A stretch of 64,000 bases of DNA from Zingiber officinale (GCF_018446385.1 NC_055988.1:63575788-63639787), one strand, 5' to 3'; counted from the first letter of the stretch, positions 1-11,821 are shown. Numbers and translations: made by a program. Notes: generated from the sequence alone by a model not told the origin.

Positions 1-302
1 TTTCCTTGTTCACTCCCATTATATAAGGGAGGGACATCTTAGTATGAAGCAACTTAGTTTTTGGTGAGATTGCGTGCTCTCTTAGTTCTTGAAACAACTT
101 GCTGAACTTATCGAGTCTACTCTCGTGGCATTCAACCCATAGAAACTTTTCACCCCTAGGTGTGGCGTTTCTTTCCTTCGAAGGCTTGGTTCTTGTCAAT
201 TCTTGGTTACGGGTCAAGGCTCACACTCTTGTCATTTAGTTCTTGGGGTTTTATCCACCTTTGTTTCGGGTTCCATCACATTTATTGGTGGGGTTCGTAT
301 CA
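1..302 (+). mobile_element. Partial LTR (3' part) of a D-family chromovirus
   Basis: This is the same sequence, in opposite orientation, as the LTRs of element D at 38983-39285 and 44330-44640. It ends at the same TATCA boundary. A TATATAA box lies at 20-26. The sequence after 302 is not a tRNA-Met primer site, so this is a 3' LTR or a solo LTR whose start lies left of the window. The 99-codon open frame here is not a credible protein. Confidence 0.85.
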
Positions 303-480
303 TTGGTTGACTAAGATACCGTGGGGCACCGATCTACTATCAATGAAATTCTTTCAAAATATTTGTCACACAACAAGTTTAGGGGTTAAAACTTTATCTG
401 ATGAGGGTAAAAAGGTAATTGTACAATATATTTTCTCTTTCTCCGCCCGTGCAAGATAATATCTATTAAGATTAGAGGGA
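303..480. other. Unassigned flank of the LTR
   Basis: AT-rich DNA with no recognisable gene, repeat or RNA. It is the sequence into which the LTR at the window start was inserted. Confidence 0.4.
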
Positions 481-960
481 TTTACAACTTATATTGAAAA
501 AACTTACCATCGAATGGTTTGTGGGAAATCATGTTTGACAAGTTTCCTACAAACTACATAAAAACAATTGTAAGACAAGTTTGTTTGGAGAGTCAAAGTA
601 GCTGCTACAACATGTAGTAGTTATTGTATGATAGCTGCTATAACATGGAGCAGCTATTGTAGGGTAGCTGCTATAACATGGAGTAGCTAATGTAGGCTAG
701 CTGCTATATTTTGTAGCAGCTACTGTCGGATAGCTGATATAAGGTGTTACAGTTACCTAATTGAAAGTTGATATATGTTGTAGCAGTTACAACTTAAATC
801 ATAAAAAATTAAAACACATACAAATATAAATGTCTACTGCCTACTTAGTATAGTATCATCAAAGTAGCTACATTGAAATTACCATCAAATGGTTTATGGA
901 AAATGATGTTTGGTATGTTTCTTGCAAATTTATAACAAAAAAATTGTAAGAAATGGAGGT
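480..960. repeat. Degenerate TAGCTGCTA repeats and flanking module
   Basis: A loose array at about 598-790 repeats TAGCTGCTATAACATG and GTAGCAGCTA motifs every 33-40 bp. It is preceded at about 485-595 by a module (TTACAACTTA, ACCATCGAATGG, TTTCCTACAAA, then TTGTAAGA-like words). The module recurs at about 870-955 and 2140-2405. The repeated module on both sides of the arrays suggests that array and flank were duplicated together. Confidence 0.7.
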
Positions 961-2085
961 TTGGAGTGTCAAGGTAGCTAATACAATGTTGTGGCAGCTA
1001 ATTCGACGGTTAGCTGATACAACGTTGTAGCAGCTATCATTCCAAGTAGCTATTGTAATGTTGTAGCAACTATCATTCCAAGTAGCTATTGTAATGTTGT
1101 AGCAGCTATCATTTCAAGTAGCTGCTACAGCATTATAGCAGCTATCATTCCAAGTAGATGCTACAACGTTATAGCAGCTAACCAATGAATTAGTTGCTAT
1201 AGCATTGTAGCAGCTAACATTCCAAATAACTGCTACAACATTATAGCAGCTAATCATCGAATTAGCTGCTACAACATTGTAGCACCTACATTCCAAGTAA
1301 TTATTACTATGTTGTAGCAGCTAACATTCCAAGTAGTTGTTACAATGCTGCAGTAGATAACCATTAAATTAACTACTGCAACATTGTAGCAGCTATCATT
1401 CCAAGTAGCTACTGCAACATTGTAGCAGTTATTATTCCAAGTAGCTACTACAATGTTGTAGCATCTAACCATTGAATTAGCTGTTATAGTGTTATAGCAG
1501 TTATCATTCCAAGTAGCTACTACAGCATTGTAGCAATTAATATTCCAAGTAGCTGCTACAATGTTGTAGCAACTAACCAATGAATTAGCTGCTACAGTGT
1601 TGTAGCAGCTAACATTCCAAGGAACTGCTACAATGTTGTAGCAGCTAACCGTCGAATTAGCTACTATAGCATTGTAGCAACTAACATTCCAAGTAACTGC
1701 TACAATATTGTAGCAGCTGACCGACGAATTAGCAGCTACATTGTTGTAGCAGCTATCATTCCAAGTAGTTACTATAGCGTTGTCGCAGTTATCATTCCAA
1801 GTAGCTGCTACAATCTCGATGAATTAGCTGCTACAGTTTGTAGCAGCTAACATTCCAAGGAACTTCTATAATGTTGTAGCAACTAACCGTTGAATTAGCT
1901 GCTACAGCATTATAGCAGCTAACGTTCCAAGTAACTGGTATAACATTATAGCAGCTAACTATCGAATTAGCTATTATAGTGTTGTAGTAGCTAACATTCC
2001 AAGTAACTACTACAGTATTATAGCAGCTAACCTTCCAAGTAACTGTTACAATGTTGTAGCAACTAGCTATGGAATTAATTAACAA
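961..2085. repeat. 36-bp palindromic minisatellite, about 31 copies
   Basis: The register word ATTCCAAG recurs at exact 36-bp steps (1039, 1075, 1111, 1147 and on). Two monomer types intermingle: one carries ATTCCAAGTAG, the other AAYCRWCGAATTAG. Each monomer contains an inverted repeat with arms CTGCTACAA and TTGTAGCAG around two central bases, for example 1623-1642. Because 36 is a multiple of three, long open frames with a 12-residue period appear on the minus strand. They are a by-product of the repeat and not evidence of a protein. Confidence 0.93.
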
Positions 2086-2129
2086 TTTAACATCCGAGAC
2101 ATCCAATAAAGAGAAATCATGTATAAACG

Positions 2130-2450
2130 ATATATAATAGGAATAGAGGGCATTACAACTTAAAATGAAATAGCTAAAATAGATAGTTAGAAAGGTGTAG
2201 CAGTTAACTATCGAAGTAGCTACTAAGCAAAGGTGCCACTACAAGCATTTGTAGCAAGCGTCAGCCTTGTACATTGTAGCATGAATCCTTCCTTCCTTCT
2301 AATATACAACTTAAAATGAAATGAATTACCATTTATTTATTCAATGTGGAAATTGATGTTTGACAATTTCCCTACAAATTACATAAGAAAAAAACTGGTA
2401 AGAAAGCAGCTAGGGCTTGTGCATTGTAGGATCTATCAGGACTAAAAATT
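2130..2450. repeat. Third copy of the minisatellite flank module
   Basis: It contains the same words as the modules near 485 and 870: ATTACAACTTAAAATGAA, a TGTTTGACAATTTCCCTACA-type stretch and GGTAAGAAA. A few more GTAGCA words occur at 2200-2280. No coding potential is seen. Confidence 0.6.
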
Positions 2451-2709
2451 AATGTACAAAGCAAGAATAGACAATGGAGTGGAAAGGATTACGATGGAGA
2501 ATAGAGAATGGAGAGGGTTGCTAAGAAAACCAGTGTTGGTTATATGTTCGATGGCAGTTTAGGGAGCTGCAAGCCAGCTAGTGGATAAGAAAGTGATTGT
2601 AACGTGGGTTTAGCAAGGGATTTATAGAAATTTAACTAAGTCTTACATGCACGTAACTGAGTTAGTAATTTAAGAAAAAATGCAGTTAGTTAAACTATTT
2701 TTTTTAAGC

Positions 2710-4540
2710 ACATTTTAATGATCAGGGGGTTTATAGGAACCCATATGAACTTGTTTCACGTCATTCAGAACCCTCTAGGTACGTTAACTGACTTCAAAAA
2801 GTTTATTTTTAAGAAAATAAAAATAACAATCTATGATGAATTTCAAAATTCCTCGTAGATTTGAGATATTTTTTATATATAAATTTAAACTTTCGAAGGT
2901 CGGTTGAGTTGCCTAGAGAGCTCATAAAACTAATTCCTATGGGTTTCTATAAGTACCCTAATTTTATAAATGTAATCAACCACTAATTTTACACAACTGG
3001 TGATTCTTTTACTATGAAGATGCCCGAAAAATATTAATCGCCTTCATAAAATCAATGATGTTAATATATTAGTTAAAATTGATATTTGAGGACATCTATA
3101 TGATCAAGGGATTTATAAGAACCTATAGGAACTGGTTTCATCTCATTCTGAGCAATCTAGGTACCTCATCTGGCATTGGAAATTTTATTTTTTAAAAAAG
3201 ATTACAATCTGCAACAAATTTCAAAATTTGTCACAGAATCTGCAATAAATTTCAAAATTTGTCGCAGAATCTGCAATAAATTTCAAAAGTCATCTCAAAA
3301 TCTGTGACAAATTTCAAATTTTGTTACAGATCGGTGATGAAATTTAAAATTCATCTCATATTTGATATTTTATATATATATAAATTTAAACTTTTTGAGG
3401 TCGGTTAAGGTACCTATAGAACTCATAATGATATGAAATCAGTTCCTATAAATCCTCTAATTTTATAAATCTCATCAACCACTAATTTTACCCAACCAGT
3501 GATTTTTTTACTACAAATGCGGTCGAAAAATGTTAATCACCTTCATAAAATCAATGAACTAAATATATTGGGTAAAATTAATATTTGAGGGCACCTATAT
3601 AATCAAGGGATTTATAGGAACTCATAGAAACTGGTTTCATCTCATTTCATACTCTCTAGGTACTTTGACCATCTTTTAGATACTTTAAAATAAGTGTGAC
3701 CTATTAAATTACAACTTCTTATAGAAATTTAACTAAGTTTTATATGCACGTAACTGATTTAGCAATTTAAGAAAAAAAAATAGTTGGTCAAATTATTTTT
3801 AAGGGCATTTTTATAATCAGGGAGTTTATAACCCATACAAACTTGTTTCATGTCATCCTAGCTCTCTAGGTACATCAACCAGCTTCGGAAAATTTATTTT
3901 TTAAAAAATAAAAATAACAATCTGCGATGAATTTTGAAATTCATTGCAGAATCTATGATAAATTTCAAAATTCATCGTAGATTTGAGATTTTTTTTATAT
4001 ATAAATTTAAAATTTTCAAGTTTGGTTGAGGTACCTATAGAGCTTGGAATGATATGAAATCAGTTCCTATGGGTTCCTATAAATCCTTTGATTTTATAAA
4101 TCTCCTCAATCACTAATTCTACCAAATCGGTGATTTTTTTACAGTGAAGGTGTCTGAAAAATATTAATCGCGTTCATAAAATCAATGATCGCAATATATT
4201 AGGTAAATTTGATATTTGATGGTATTTATATGATTAGGGGATTTATTTTAACCCATAAGAATTGGTTCCATCTCATTCCGAGCTCTCTAGGTACCTCAAC
4301 CGGTATTGGAAAGTTTATTAAAAAAATACAATCTGTAACAAATTTCAAAATTCATCACATAATCTGTAATGAATTTTGAAATTCGTCACAGATTATATAT
4401 ATATTTATATAAACTTTCTCATGCTAGTTGAGGTACCTAGTGAGCTCGAAATAACATGAAACCAGTTTCTATGAGTTCCTATGAGGTACCTAGTGAGCTC
4501 AAAATGACATGAAACATGTTAAACTTATGAGTTGGTGTGA
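2710..4540. repeat. Tandem AT-rich fold-back (hairpin) repeats
   Basis: Units begin near 2720, 3100, 3600, 3815 and 4230 with a GGGATTTATAGGAACC-like word followed by CTGGTTTCATCTCATTC. Each has a left arm (GAGCTCTCTAGGTACCTCAACC) whose complement returns as GGTTGAGGTACCTAGAGAGCTC after a 100-150 bp AT-rich centre. In the full units the pairing extends outwards to the GGAACC/GGTTCC words. The centres hold smaller palindromes of the type TGAATTTCAAAATTCATC. Spacers between hairpins share ACTAATTTTACCCAACC and TTAATCGCCTTCATAAAATC. No coding frame is seen. This could be a tandemly amplified MITE or fold-back transposon. Confidence 0.8.
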
Positions 4541-4689
4541 GATGGAGTTAAATTAATCTTAATTTTAAAGATGATTTTAAGTTTAAGAATATTATCTCTA
4601 AATTTGTGGAACATAATCATGTTTGAATTTTAAAGAATTGTTAAGTTGGAATTATATTAAAGTTGATTTAAATTTGAACAATTTATTTG

Positions 4690-5065
4690 AATTTGATTTG
4701 AGTTGATTTAAGATTCATCTAGTTTGATTTAAGTTTGATTAGATTTGATTTAAGTTCGATCAGATTTGATTTAAGTTTGATCAGATTTGATTTAAGTTAG
4801 ATCTGGCTTAATTTAAGTTTGATCTGGTTTGATTTGAGACTGATCCAATATGATTTAAGTTTGATCTGGTTTGATTTAAGTTTGATCTATTTTGATTTAA
4901 GCTTGATCAGATTTGATATAAGTTTGATCTGGTTTGATTTGAGCTTGATCAGATTTGATTTAAGTTTGATCTGGTTTGATTTGAGCTTGATCTAGTTTCA
5001 TTTATGTTTGATCTGGTTCAATTTGAGTTTGATCAGGGTTGAGTTAAGTCTAATTTAAGATTGAT
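4690..5065. repeat. About 21-bp tandem repeat
   Basis: Variants of TTTGATTTAAGTTTGATC followed by TGG, AGA or TAG repeat about 17 times. The array is low-complexity and T-rich, with no coding potential. Diverging copies trail into the flanks at 4620-4690 and 5065-5090. Confidence 0.85.
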
Positions 5066-5069
5066 TAAA

Positions 5070-5980
5070 TTAATTCTTAATTTTAAACTAAATTTGTCTC
5101 ACCCTTTTCTAGATTTTTAAACATGAAACCTTATGGATTTTGTGAGATGGTTAATTTTATTTTTAATTTAATTTAAAATCTTAAGATTGATTTACATTTA
5201 AGTTAGACTTAGGTTTAATAGTTAGTTGGTTATATATTTATTTCGATAATTGGCTTCCAAATTATGGTGAGACACGAGATCTTCTTGAGTATTAGAGCAA
5301 CAACCACTTCTAGACAAAGTCTTTTAAGGAAATTGAATATTTAACTTTCTTTCTGAGAATCCTTAGTCTAACTAATCAAGTGTCATTCAAGCCTAAGTCC
5401 TTATCTAACCATTCTAGATTAAGCAATTAGTAAACATGAATGACATGACATTTATCAATATAGATTAATTAAGCATATGCATGTTCATGGCAATTATGCA
5501 TGGATCAGCCAAGTTAAGCAATTTGTTCCATACTTATAAGGTATATTATAGTAAGTTTTAAGATTTAAGTTTTAATTTTATTGATTAGTTTCATAATTGA
5601 AGGATACTAACTTGGTTTATGGGATTTAAGTTTTTTATTCAAATTTAACTTAGACTTGTAACCCAAGTCTAGATTTTGTGAGTTGATAAAATTATTAATT
5701 AACTTTTCTAATTTATCAATTTTATTTTTTAAAATATTATTTTACTTTTCTAATTTTCTAAAACTTGACTTTGAATTTTTAAACCTTGAACAAACTTGAT
5801 TAATTGAATTACTTGAATTAATTAATTGAGCATGCATATCTATTTTTTCAAGAAAATCAAAGCTAGACCAATAATGATTAAGTTACTAGCATGTGTAGTA
5901 AAGATAGGATTTTCATGTAATATAAACTTACTTACCTTGTTTGCTTTCCTTGGATCCTTGGGTCCTATTTTTGGACATTA
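5070..5980. other. AT-rich sequence without recognised features
   Basis: No open frame, terminal repeat or RNA is recognisable. It lies on the 3' side of the copia gag remnant and may be decayed element DNA. Confidence 0.4.
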
Positions 5981-6725
5981 TCATTTGTAATGTTTGAACT
6001 TCTGGTACTTGAAGAACTTAATGTGTTCCTTCCCTTTCCAAACTTTTGGTGTCGGTTTCTCCTTTACCTCCGGTTGTGTGGATCGAGTTTTGTAAGTAGG
6101 ATACTTACTTTTGTAATACCCTCTTTCACTGCATTCAAAACATATTATATGATTTTTAAATTTTAAACTTACAAGGTTACCTTTTGAATCCTTGTTAGGA
6201 TTCTCCCCCTTGATTATTGCCATCTCGGCTTTGGGCTTAGCTTCGAATTCGGGTTCAGACTCAGTCTCAGCCACTTGTGCTTGTACTGATAGTGCAAGGT
6301 AGTTTACTCAAGCTTGTTCTTCTTAATCCAACTCTTTCGAAGATTCAGATCGCATCACTTTCAAAGCCTTAGTTTTGGAAGTCTCTTCATGTAGCTCGAT
6401 TAGTTTCTTCCAAATCTCTTTGACACTCTTGAAAGGTCTGACCCGATTAAATTCTTCTTTGGTCAAACCACATAGTAATGTTAGAGTCACCTTAGCATCG
6501 ACCTCAATCTTCCTCTGTGTTGGTTCGTCGCATTTGTCGCGGGCAAGTAGTACTCCATCTTTGGTGGGGAGCATGAATCCAATTTGGATTATGGACCATA
6601 TTTTCTCCTGGGTCCTTAAGTGGTACTCTATCTAATTTTTTTATTACTCGAAATCCTTGCCGAAGAAGAGGAGTATGCGTGTGATAGTGTAGCCTTTTTG
6701 ATGGGTCATTTAGTGAAAATCTCAC
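5981..6725 (-). pseudogene. Ty1/copia gag remnant
   Basis: The minus strand encodes two separated gag pieces. The upstream piece (about 6574-6323) carries the copia capsid (UBN2-type) pattern: a CGLTKEEFNRV stretch, then VKEIWKKLIELHEETSKTK. The downstream piece (6274-5981) has a damaged zinc knuckle: CFECSERGYYKSKYP keeps the first two cysteines, but the histidine and last cysteine positions are tyrosines. Frames are broken between the pieces and no protease, integrase or reverse transcriptase follows. It is probably the truncated end of the copia element whose primer site and LTR lie at 7857-8475. Confidence 0.7.
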
Positions 6726-6869
6726 AAAAAACCAATGAAACTTGTTCCAAGACTTGGTCTTGGATTAGTAGTGCGGGAGTAGAAAAGGCAAAAAAAACCG
6801 CTCGAGTGGTGATGCACCAATTTTGAGAAACTTTGCAAAATTAACAAATTTGTTAGGAGAGGTTATTAA

Positions 6870-7722
6870 TGTAGGGATCTAGTGCACTAAACACGCAGAA
6901 AGTGTAGCGAAAAAATTAACTAGATCCTCTCCTAGAAGATCCATGCAAAGGATAAAATTACATATAGTAAGTTTCACATGAGAAGTATACCTTTGTAGCG
7001 TGCCCTTCGCAATCCTGACAGCAACTTTTTTTAGATATAGATCTCAGTGCAATCAAGCATCCACGCCTCTATGGTATCCACACGAACATGTTCCGTTCAT
7101 CTCAAGAACTCTCGATCTAGAGAAGAACCAACTTTGTGGTGCTAGCCACACAAGGTGATTCGGCCATGAGGAAGGATTGGCCAAGAGGAAGAAGAGGAGG
7201 AAGGAGAAGAAGACCAATTCTCTTAATGAAAATGAATGAGACAAACCTTGTGTACTCATCCAAGGAATATCAAAGGTCATTTGGCTTTTTGTCTTCCTTT
7301 GATTAATGATCCATTAAACTCTATTAATGGGCATTAACCCTCTTGTGTCTTTTGATCTTCCTTCAAGAATTGATCTTAATCATCTTTCTTGAAGAGGCTT
7401 TTCATCTTCTATGAAGGTTCTTTTAGTCTTCTTCTTTTATATGATCAAATCATGTAAAAGATCTTTTCTCTTCCTTGGTAAATTCAAATTCACCCAATGA
7501 GTCTCACTCATTGAAGCTTATCAATCTCAATTGACTCCATGAATCTTATTTGAATTAGATTCAATCCAATAATTAGATCTAATTGAGTCTAACTCAATGA
7601 GTCTAATTCATATTAAACGTCTCTTTGTTTTCCTCTTAATGGGTTGGATTATTATATTAGATTAACCATTAACCCAATAAGTCTAATCATTTCATAGTTG
7701 ACTCTTAGGGCTAATACTAACA
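6870..7722. mobile_element. Possible copia LTR or LTR fragment
   Basis: The segment runs from TGTAGGGATCT to AATACTAACA. It contains GTATCCACACGAACA, GCCCTTCGCAATCCTG and long runs of AATTAGACTCA-type words, also found in the LTRs of element E. No clean target duplication or primer site was found at its edges, so the boundaries and the status (solo LTR or truncation) are uncertain. Confidence 0.4.
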
Positions 7723-7856
7723 ACTAGACTAATTCTTACTTTTGGAGAAAATTTAAAAATAGAAAAAAATACATAAGAATATTTTACCAAAAATCAAATG
7801 AAAAAACAAGAAAAAAGATTGCTCAAATGGTAGTTATACCAATTCAAAGTGCTCCC

Positions 7857-7868
7857 GCTCTGATACTA
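7857..7868 (-). other. tRNA-Met primer-binding site (decayed copia)
   Basis: The minus strand reads TAGTATCAGAGC, one base from the standard initiator-tRNA-Met primer site TGGTATCAGAGC. It lies two bases from a TGTAGGATCG LTR edge at 7871. It primes in the direction of the gag remnant at 6725-5981. Confidence 0.6.
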
Positions 7869-7870
7869 AT

Positions 7871-8475
7871 TGTAGGATCGTTGCGCTAGAGGAGGGTGAA
7901 TAGAGCTTGTGGATTTTGATGTTTTTCATAAAATGATCGAGTAAACTCAACGAAATTAAAAGCAAAGGAAAACAAACAACGCTAACACAACACCAAGTTT
8001 TACTTGGTTCAGTGTATGTGCTGGCTCCTACTCTAAAGCCCATACATGAGAGTACTTTCGTTAGATAATCATTAATCAATCGGAAAGTTACATATATAAT
8101 TGAATTTATGTACAAGTAACTTGAACAATAAAAGAAATACCAACGACTTAGAAGAAGAGATGAGCGTAGTTGTTGTCGGAGCAACGTTTGGGCATCATAG
8201 AGTTGTCTATTGAGCAGCGTGTAGGAGAAAAACTCTATCAGATTTGTTAATCAACTTAACTTAATCAATATTAATCATTCTATTAATCTACCAATGAATC
8301 ACTAAATCAAACTTAGTTAATTCAATCAAACAACTCTATCAGATTCAACATTCTAACATAATCTTAATTAATAGAGATTAATCAGTTAAACTCAGATTAA
8401 TTAAATTACCTCAATTAAAATTCTAAATGGATTAAATCAAGGTTTACCCTAATCAATCGTTTCTTCTCTGGCAAC
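7871..8475 (-). mobile_element. Decayed copia 5' LTR fragment
   Basis: The LTR edge is set by the adjacent primer-binding site. The far end is uncertain because element A was inserted at 8510. The sequence from 8476 to 8510 is GC-rich (GGCGGCTGGTGGTGG) and may continue at 32357 on the other side of the nest. No gene is present. Confidence 0.45.
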
Positions 8476-8510
8476 AGCAGAGTTGGCCTCTTGGCGGCTG
8501 GTGGTGGTTC

Positions 8511-8937
8511 ATGTGCGTAGATTGTATACACTTGTTTAACATGTTTTGACACACATTACTATATTTTATGCATGATTTATCTATGCATTTTCATGCTCCT
8601 TGCTTACTTTTAGCATATTTACTCTTTCTTATTCGGAGAGCTGCTCTTGTGTGTTTTCTGTCTACAGGGGTCAAATTTGGAGAAGAATTGATGTTCGTAG
8701 TCAATTCAACAATCAAATGGAGGAAAATGACACTAGCCATGAGTACCACACGGCCATGGCAAAGGAAAATGACCTTGGCCGTGTGAAGCTGGTTGGTCGT
8801 GTAGCTTCAGCAGAGAAAGAGAATGGCACGGCCGTGTGAGAGCCACACGGTTGTGTCACTTTTGAAGCTAATCCAGAACACGACCGTGTGGATCTACACG
8901 GTCGTGTGACATTTCCAGAGGCAGAACATTGCTAGGT
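8511..8937 (+). repeat. Element A 5' LTR, part 1
   Basis: It matches the start of A's 3' LTR (25281-25437, then 30867 on). It runs across the point where C is inserted in the 3' copy, giving an empty-site control: TCTACAGGGGTC at 8660-8672 is uninterrupted. It ends at GCTAGGT, where element B starts. Palindromic CACGGTCGTG words occur from about 8750. Confidence 0.88.
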
Positions 8938-9217
8938 TGTTGCACGGTCGTGCACTTCTTCTCTTCTATTTGGCCACACGGTCGTGCAAGGTTTGCACAC
9001 CCGTGTTCTCTGGCTCGCTCCGGTGCATCAACAAACACTGTTTTTGCTCTAAAAGTTATCCCTGTCAACACAAAACCAAACAAAGAGCAGATATCCGTAC
9101 AAAAGAGTATATATGATAAATACATGATAAAAGAGGCGATCATACAAAGAATATGTACGTATAAAGTAAGTGAATGTGTGTAAAAACATGCATAAACCAT
9201 CATAACATTTATGCACA
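8938..9217 (-). repeat. Element B 3' LTR, internally deleted
   Basis: Positions about 8946-9217 match 17768-18041 of B's 5' LTR, including the CTCTGGCTCGCTCCGG block and the terminal TTTATGCACA. About 1.2 kb, including the TATA region, is missing next to the TGTT terminus. The copy is about 280 bp against 1478 bp for the other LTR. Confidence 0.75.
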
Positions 9218-9233
9218 TCACACCCCCAGACTT
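9218..9233 (-). other. Element B polypurine tract
   Basis: The minus strand reads AAGTCTGGGGGTGTGA directly before the 3' LTR start TGTGCATAAATG. It is the expected plus-strand primer for reverse transcription. The same tract precedes A's 3' LTR at 25268-25280. Confidence 0.75.
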
Positions 9234-9654
9234 GAACCTTTGCTTGTCCTAAGGCAAAACGCTACAAACTATGTTCATGAGCGCATGACAAAGTTTCATA
9301 ATCCCTAGTGCATTCGCCTAACTCTATCAACTAGTTTCATTGATAAGCATGATTGTGGAGTTACCTAAGTATGGCCTAAGCATAAGTCCTTTATGCTGGT
9401 GCAATAAGTAGCTCAAACTCTTCAAGTTTTCATTCTTTGTCCAAGTTAAGTCGTCATACAATTGAGTTCCTAATGTTCTCGGTGATAGACACTTACCTGC
9501 CACACACTTGGTTCATTTTTCTTAAATTACACAAGATCTCAAAGGATACTACGTTGAATCAAGAGAAACATAACATTCATTTCCCCAGTAACCTAACTCG
9601 GTCTCAAAGGGGTGAATTGTTAGTTTCCACTCACGACAACTGTTTTTTATCCTT

Positions 9655-9675
9655 TATTATTATTATTATTATTTG
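9655..9675. repeat. Short (TTA)n microsatellite
   Basis: About six TAT/TTA units inside the non-coding 3' part of element B. Confidence 0.8.
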
Positions 9676-10263
9676 GTGTTGTGTAGCCTAATCACACATG
9701 CGGGATGCATATGTTGGGATTTAGATTTTTCCAAATGAGCTTCCATGATCCAAGGTCATCCAGTAACCAAAATATAAATAAGAAATCCCCATGGGAACAA
9801 CAGTACTAAACAATTTGGATGAATCATAACTATTCCAAAAATATTTCTACTATTCAAGCTTAAGTACTTAGGTGTATTGTAAATAAGATCCTTAAGGTTA
9901 GGCCAAAAACTTATACCAAACTCCGTACAATACTTAGCTTATTTCATGCTACTAGAGATAGAGAAAGGAGATACACTAAACATACTAACCCTATCTTGAC
10001 AACTCATAAACTAAGAAAATGCTAGTCATTTTGCTATCGAACAAGTAGAAGAAAAAGTTGAAGGTTTGTTGTTCTCAAATATGCCTCAAAATCAGAAATG
10101 CGAAAAACAAAGCAAAGTTCAAATGAGATGCAAATAAAAACATGAAACTAGAAAAATGCAGATAACCAAAACAGACTAAAAAATGAAAATATACAAAGCA
10201 GAAAGAAAATGCAAAAAGAAAAGAAAACTCAAAAACTCGACTCAGGTTGTGCAGACAGACACA

Positions 10264-10282
10264 ACACCCCCAGACTTAGACT
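10264..10282 (-). other. Second polypurine-like tract in element B
   Basis: The minus strand reads TAAGTCTGGGGGTGTTG immediately after the end of ORF1. It nearly duplicates the tract at 9218-9233, about 1 kb upstream of the 3' LTR. Element A has a counterpart in the same place (24258-24276). Confidence 0.6.
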
Positions 10283-10301
10283 TTTCATCATCCCAATGAA
10301 A

Positions 10302-11682
10302 TCAAAATGGTCGATGAGGCCGAATGTCGGGAAGATCTGGAAGCTCAGGATAAGTCTTAACCACCCATCTCAGATCCCTTACCTGTTTATGATATGCAAA
10401 CAAATCATCAATATTACTCTGAAAGTTCCTCATATACCACCTAAAATCTTCGTTCCAAACCATTCTCTTTCTATGAGCCTCCATAAATTCAAGCATTCGT
10501 GTGCATAACTCTCTCTCACTCTTAAAATAGTCTTTTAGTTGTTTAAACTGCTCGTCCTCCATGTAAAATTCCTAGTAAGCAATCCATTATTTTGTTCAAG
10601 ATCATGATGAAGAGAGTCAATGATAGGGCTAAACTCTTGAAAATCAAATCGCAAAACATCCCGACTAACCGAAGGCACATCTTCACGAAGGGAGTTTGGA
10701 GGTGGCCTAATCTGTTGCCTTGCTAACATCAAACGCCAATTCTCCTTAACATGGATCATAGTCACAGCCGGGTTGGGCAATCTAAGGGGAAAACTATCCT
10801 TAATCACAAGACTATACCCAAATTCCTCCTGGCGAATCAAACGAGTGGTTAAACAAAAATTTAGATACATTCGAGAAACATCATCAATCATTTCAGGACC
10901 ACTCAAGTCATAGCTCAATACTACTGCAATGTGAGTAAGCAATCCACCTAAAACAATGGGGGTAGGGGAGAAAGTTTTCCCTATTTTTACCAAGTGCTTC
11001 AAAAAGAAATATCCTGAATTAATAGATAGCATTTTCTACCATTCCCCATAAACAATACAAGTCCGAAAGCCTTACAATTCCATCCTTACCACCCCTTCCA
11101 AATATCGTATTTCTCATCATCATATGGGCATATCAAAAGATTGGGTTAACGATACTACTACCATTAGAAACATGTGGATTAAACCCAGACTTTCCACCAA
11201 TTTGCTCCCACAAATTTGAATTTTTCAAAAACAGGCAGGATTATGTAGGCTCCGTCCCTAGGCAAATCATAGCATATATTAAAATCTTCAAGACTTCATT
11301 CATAGTCATCATTAAATAAACGAAATTTTAGTTTTCCTCCTCCTTGAACATTATCAACAGAAATGGAGCTTAAAATTTCCAAGACAATACAAGGGTAAGT
11401 TGGGTACCTTAGGGTCATTATGCTAGACCAACCTATTCTATCAAGCAACCAATCAATATCATTTCCAAACCCCAATGCTTGTAAGGTCTCTCGATCCATA
11501 AATCTAGTGCTTAGAATGGGACATTTAGATAAAGAATGAAAACGATGCAATTGATCACCATTAGAGAAAGTAATACCAAAGTTGTTTGATATACCTTCGA
11601 AGCGTGCATTCTCCTATTTTGAGACGACCAACACTTCTTTTCCTTTCCTTTGACGAGAGTTCCATTTTGCGATGTTTGACAT
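10302..11682 (-). pseudogene. Athila ORF1-like protein of element B (broken)
   Basis: The start at 11682 gives MSNIAKWNSRQRKGKE, parallel to MSNLLKK in A's intact copy. The middle piece (11550-11296) contains FMDRETLQALG, IDWLLDRIGWSSIM and LRYPTYPCIVLEILSS, matching A's MDPIVLNILG, VDWMIGSLDWNDIM and HLPTYPHIILEFLSS. Further pieces lie at 11032-10535 and 10562-10302. The family is the Athila ORF1 / putative plant transposon protein family. It lies between pol and the 3' LTR, where an envelope-like gene has been proposed, and its role is unknown. Frames are broken at least three times. Confidence 0.75.
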
Positions 11683-11821
11683 CACGGATGATCGATTGGA
11701 ATGAGATGAACATGGGGGCGGAGTGGTAACACCTTGGGAAGTTGGAGGAAGAGAGGAGAGAAGGGAGGTGTGGGGGAGAAGGTGAAAACGGCAGCACAGA
11801 CGTACAAGCCTCCGCACACCC

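Noticed and set aside
1114..2106. Minus-strand open frames with 12-residue repeats (SCYNVVAATWN)
   Set aside because: They exist only because the 36-bp minisatellite unit is a multiple of three. No start context, family or non-repeat flank supports a protein.
8506..8510. Target duplication for element A
   Set aside because: GTTCA on the left and ATGGT on the right do not match, so none is claimed.
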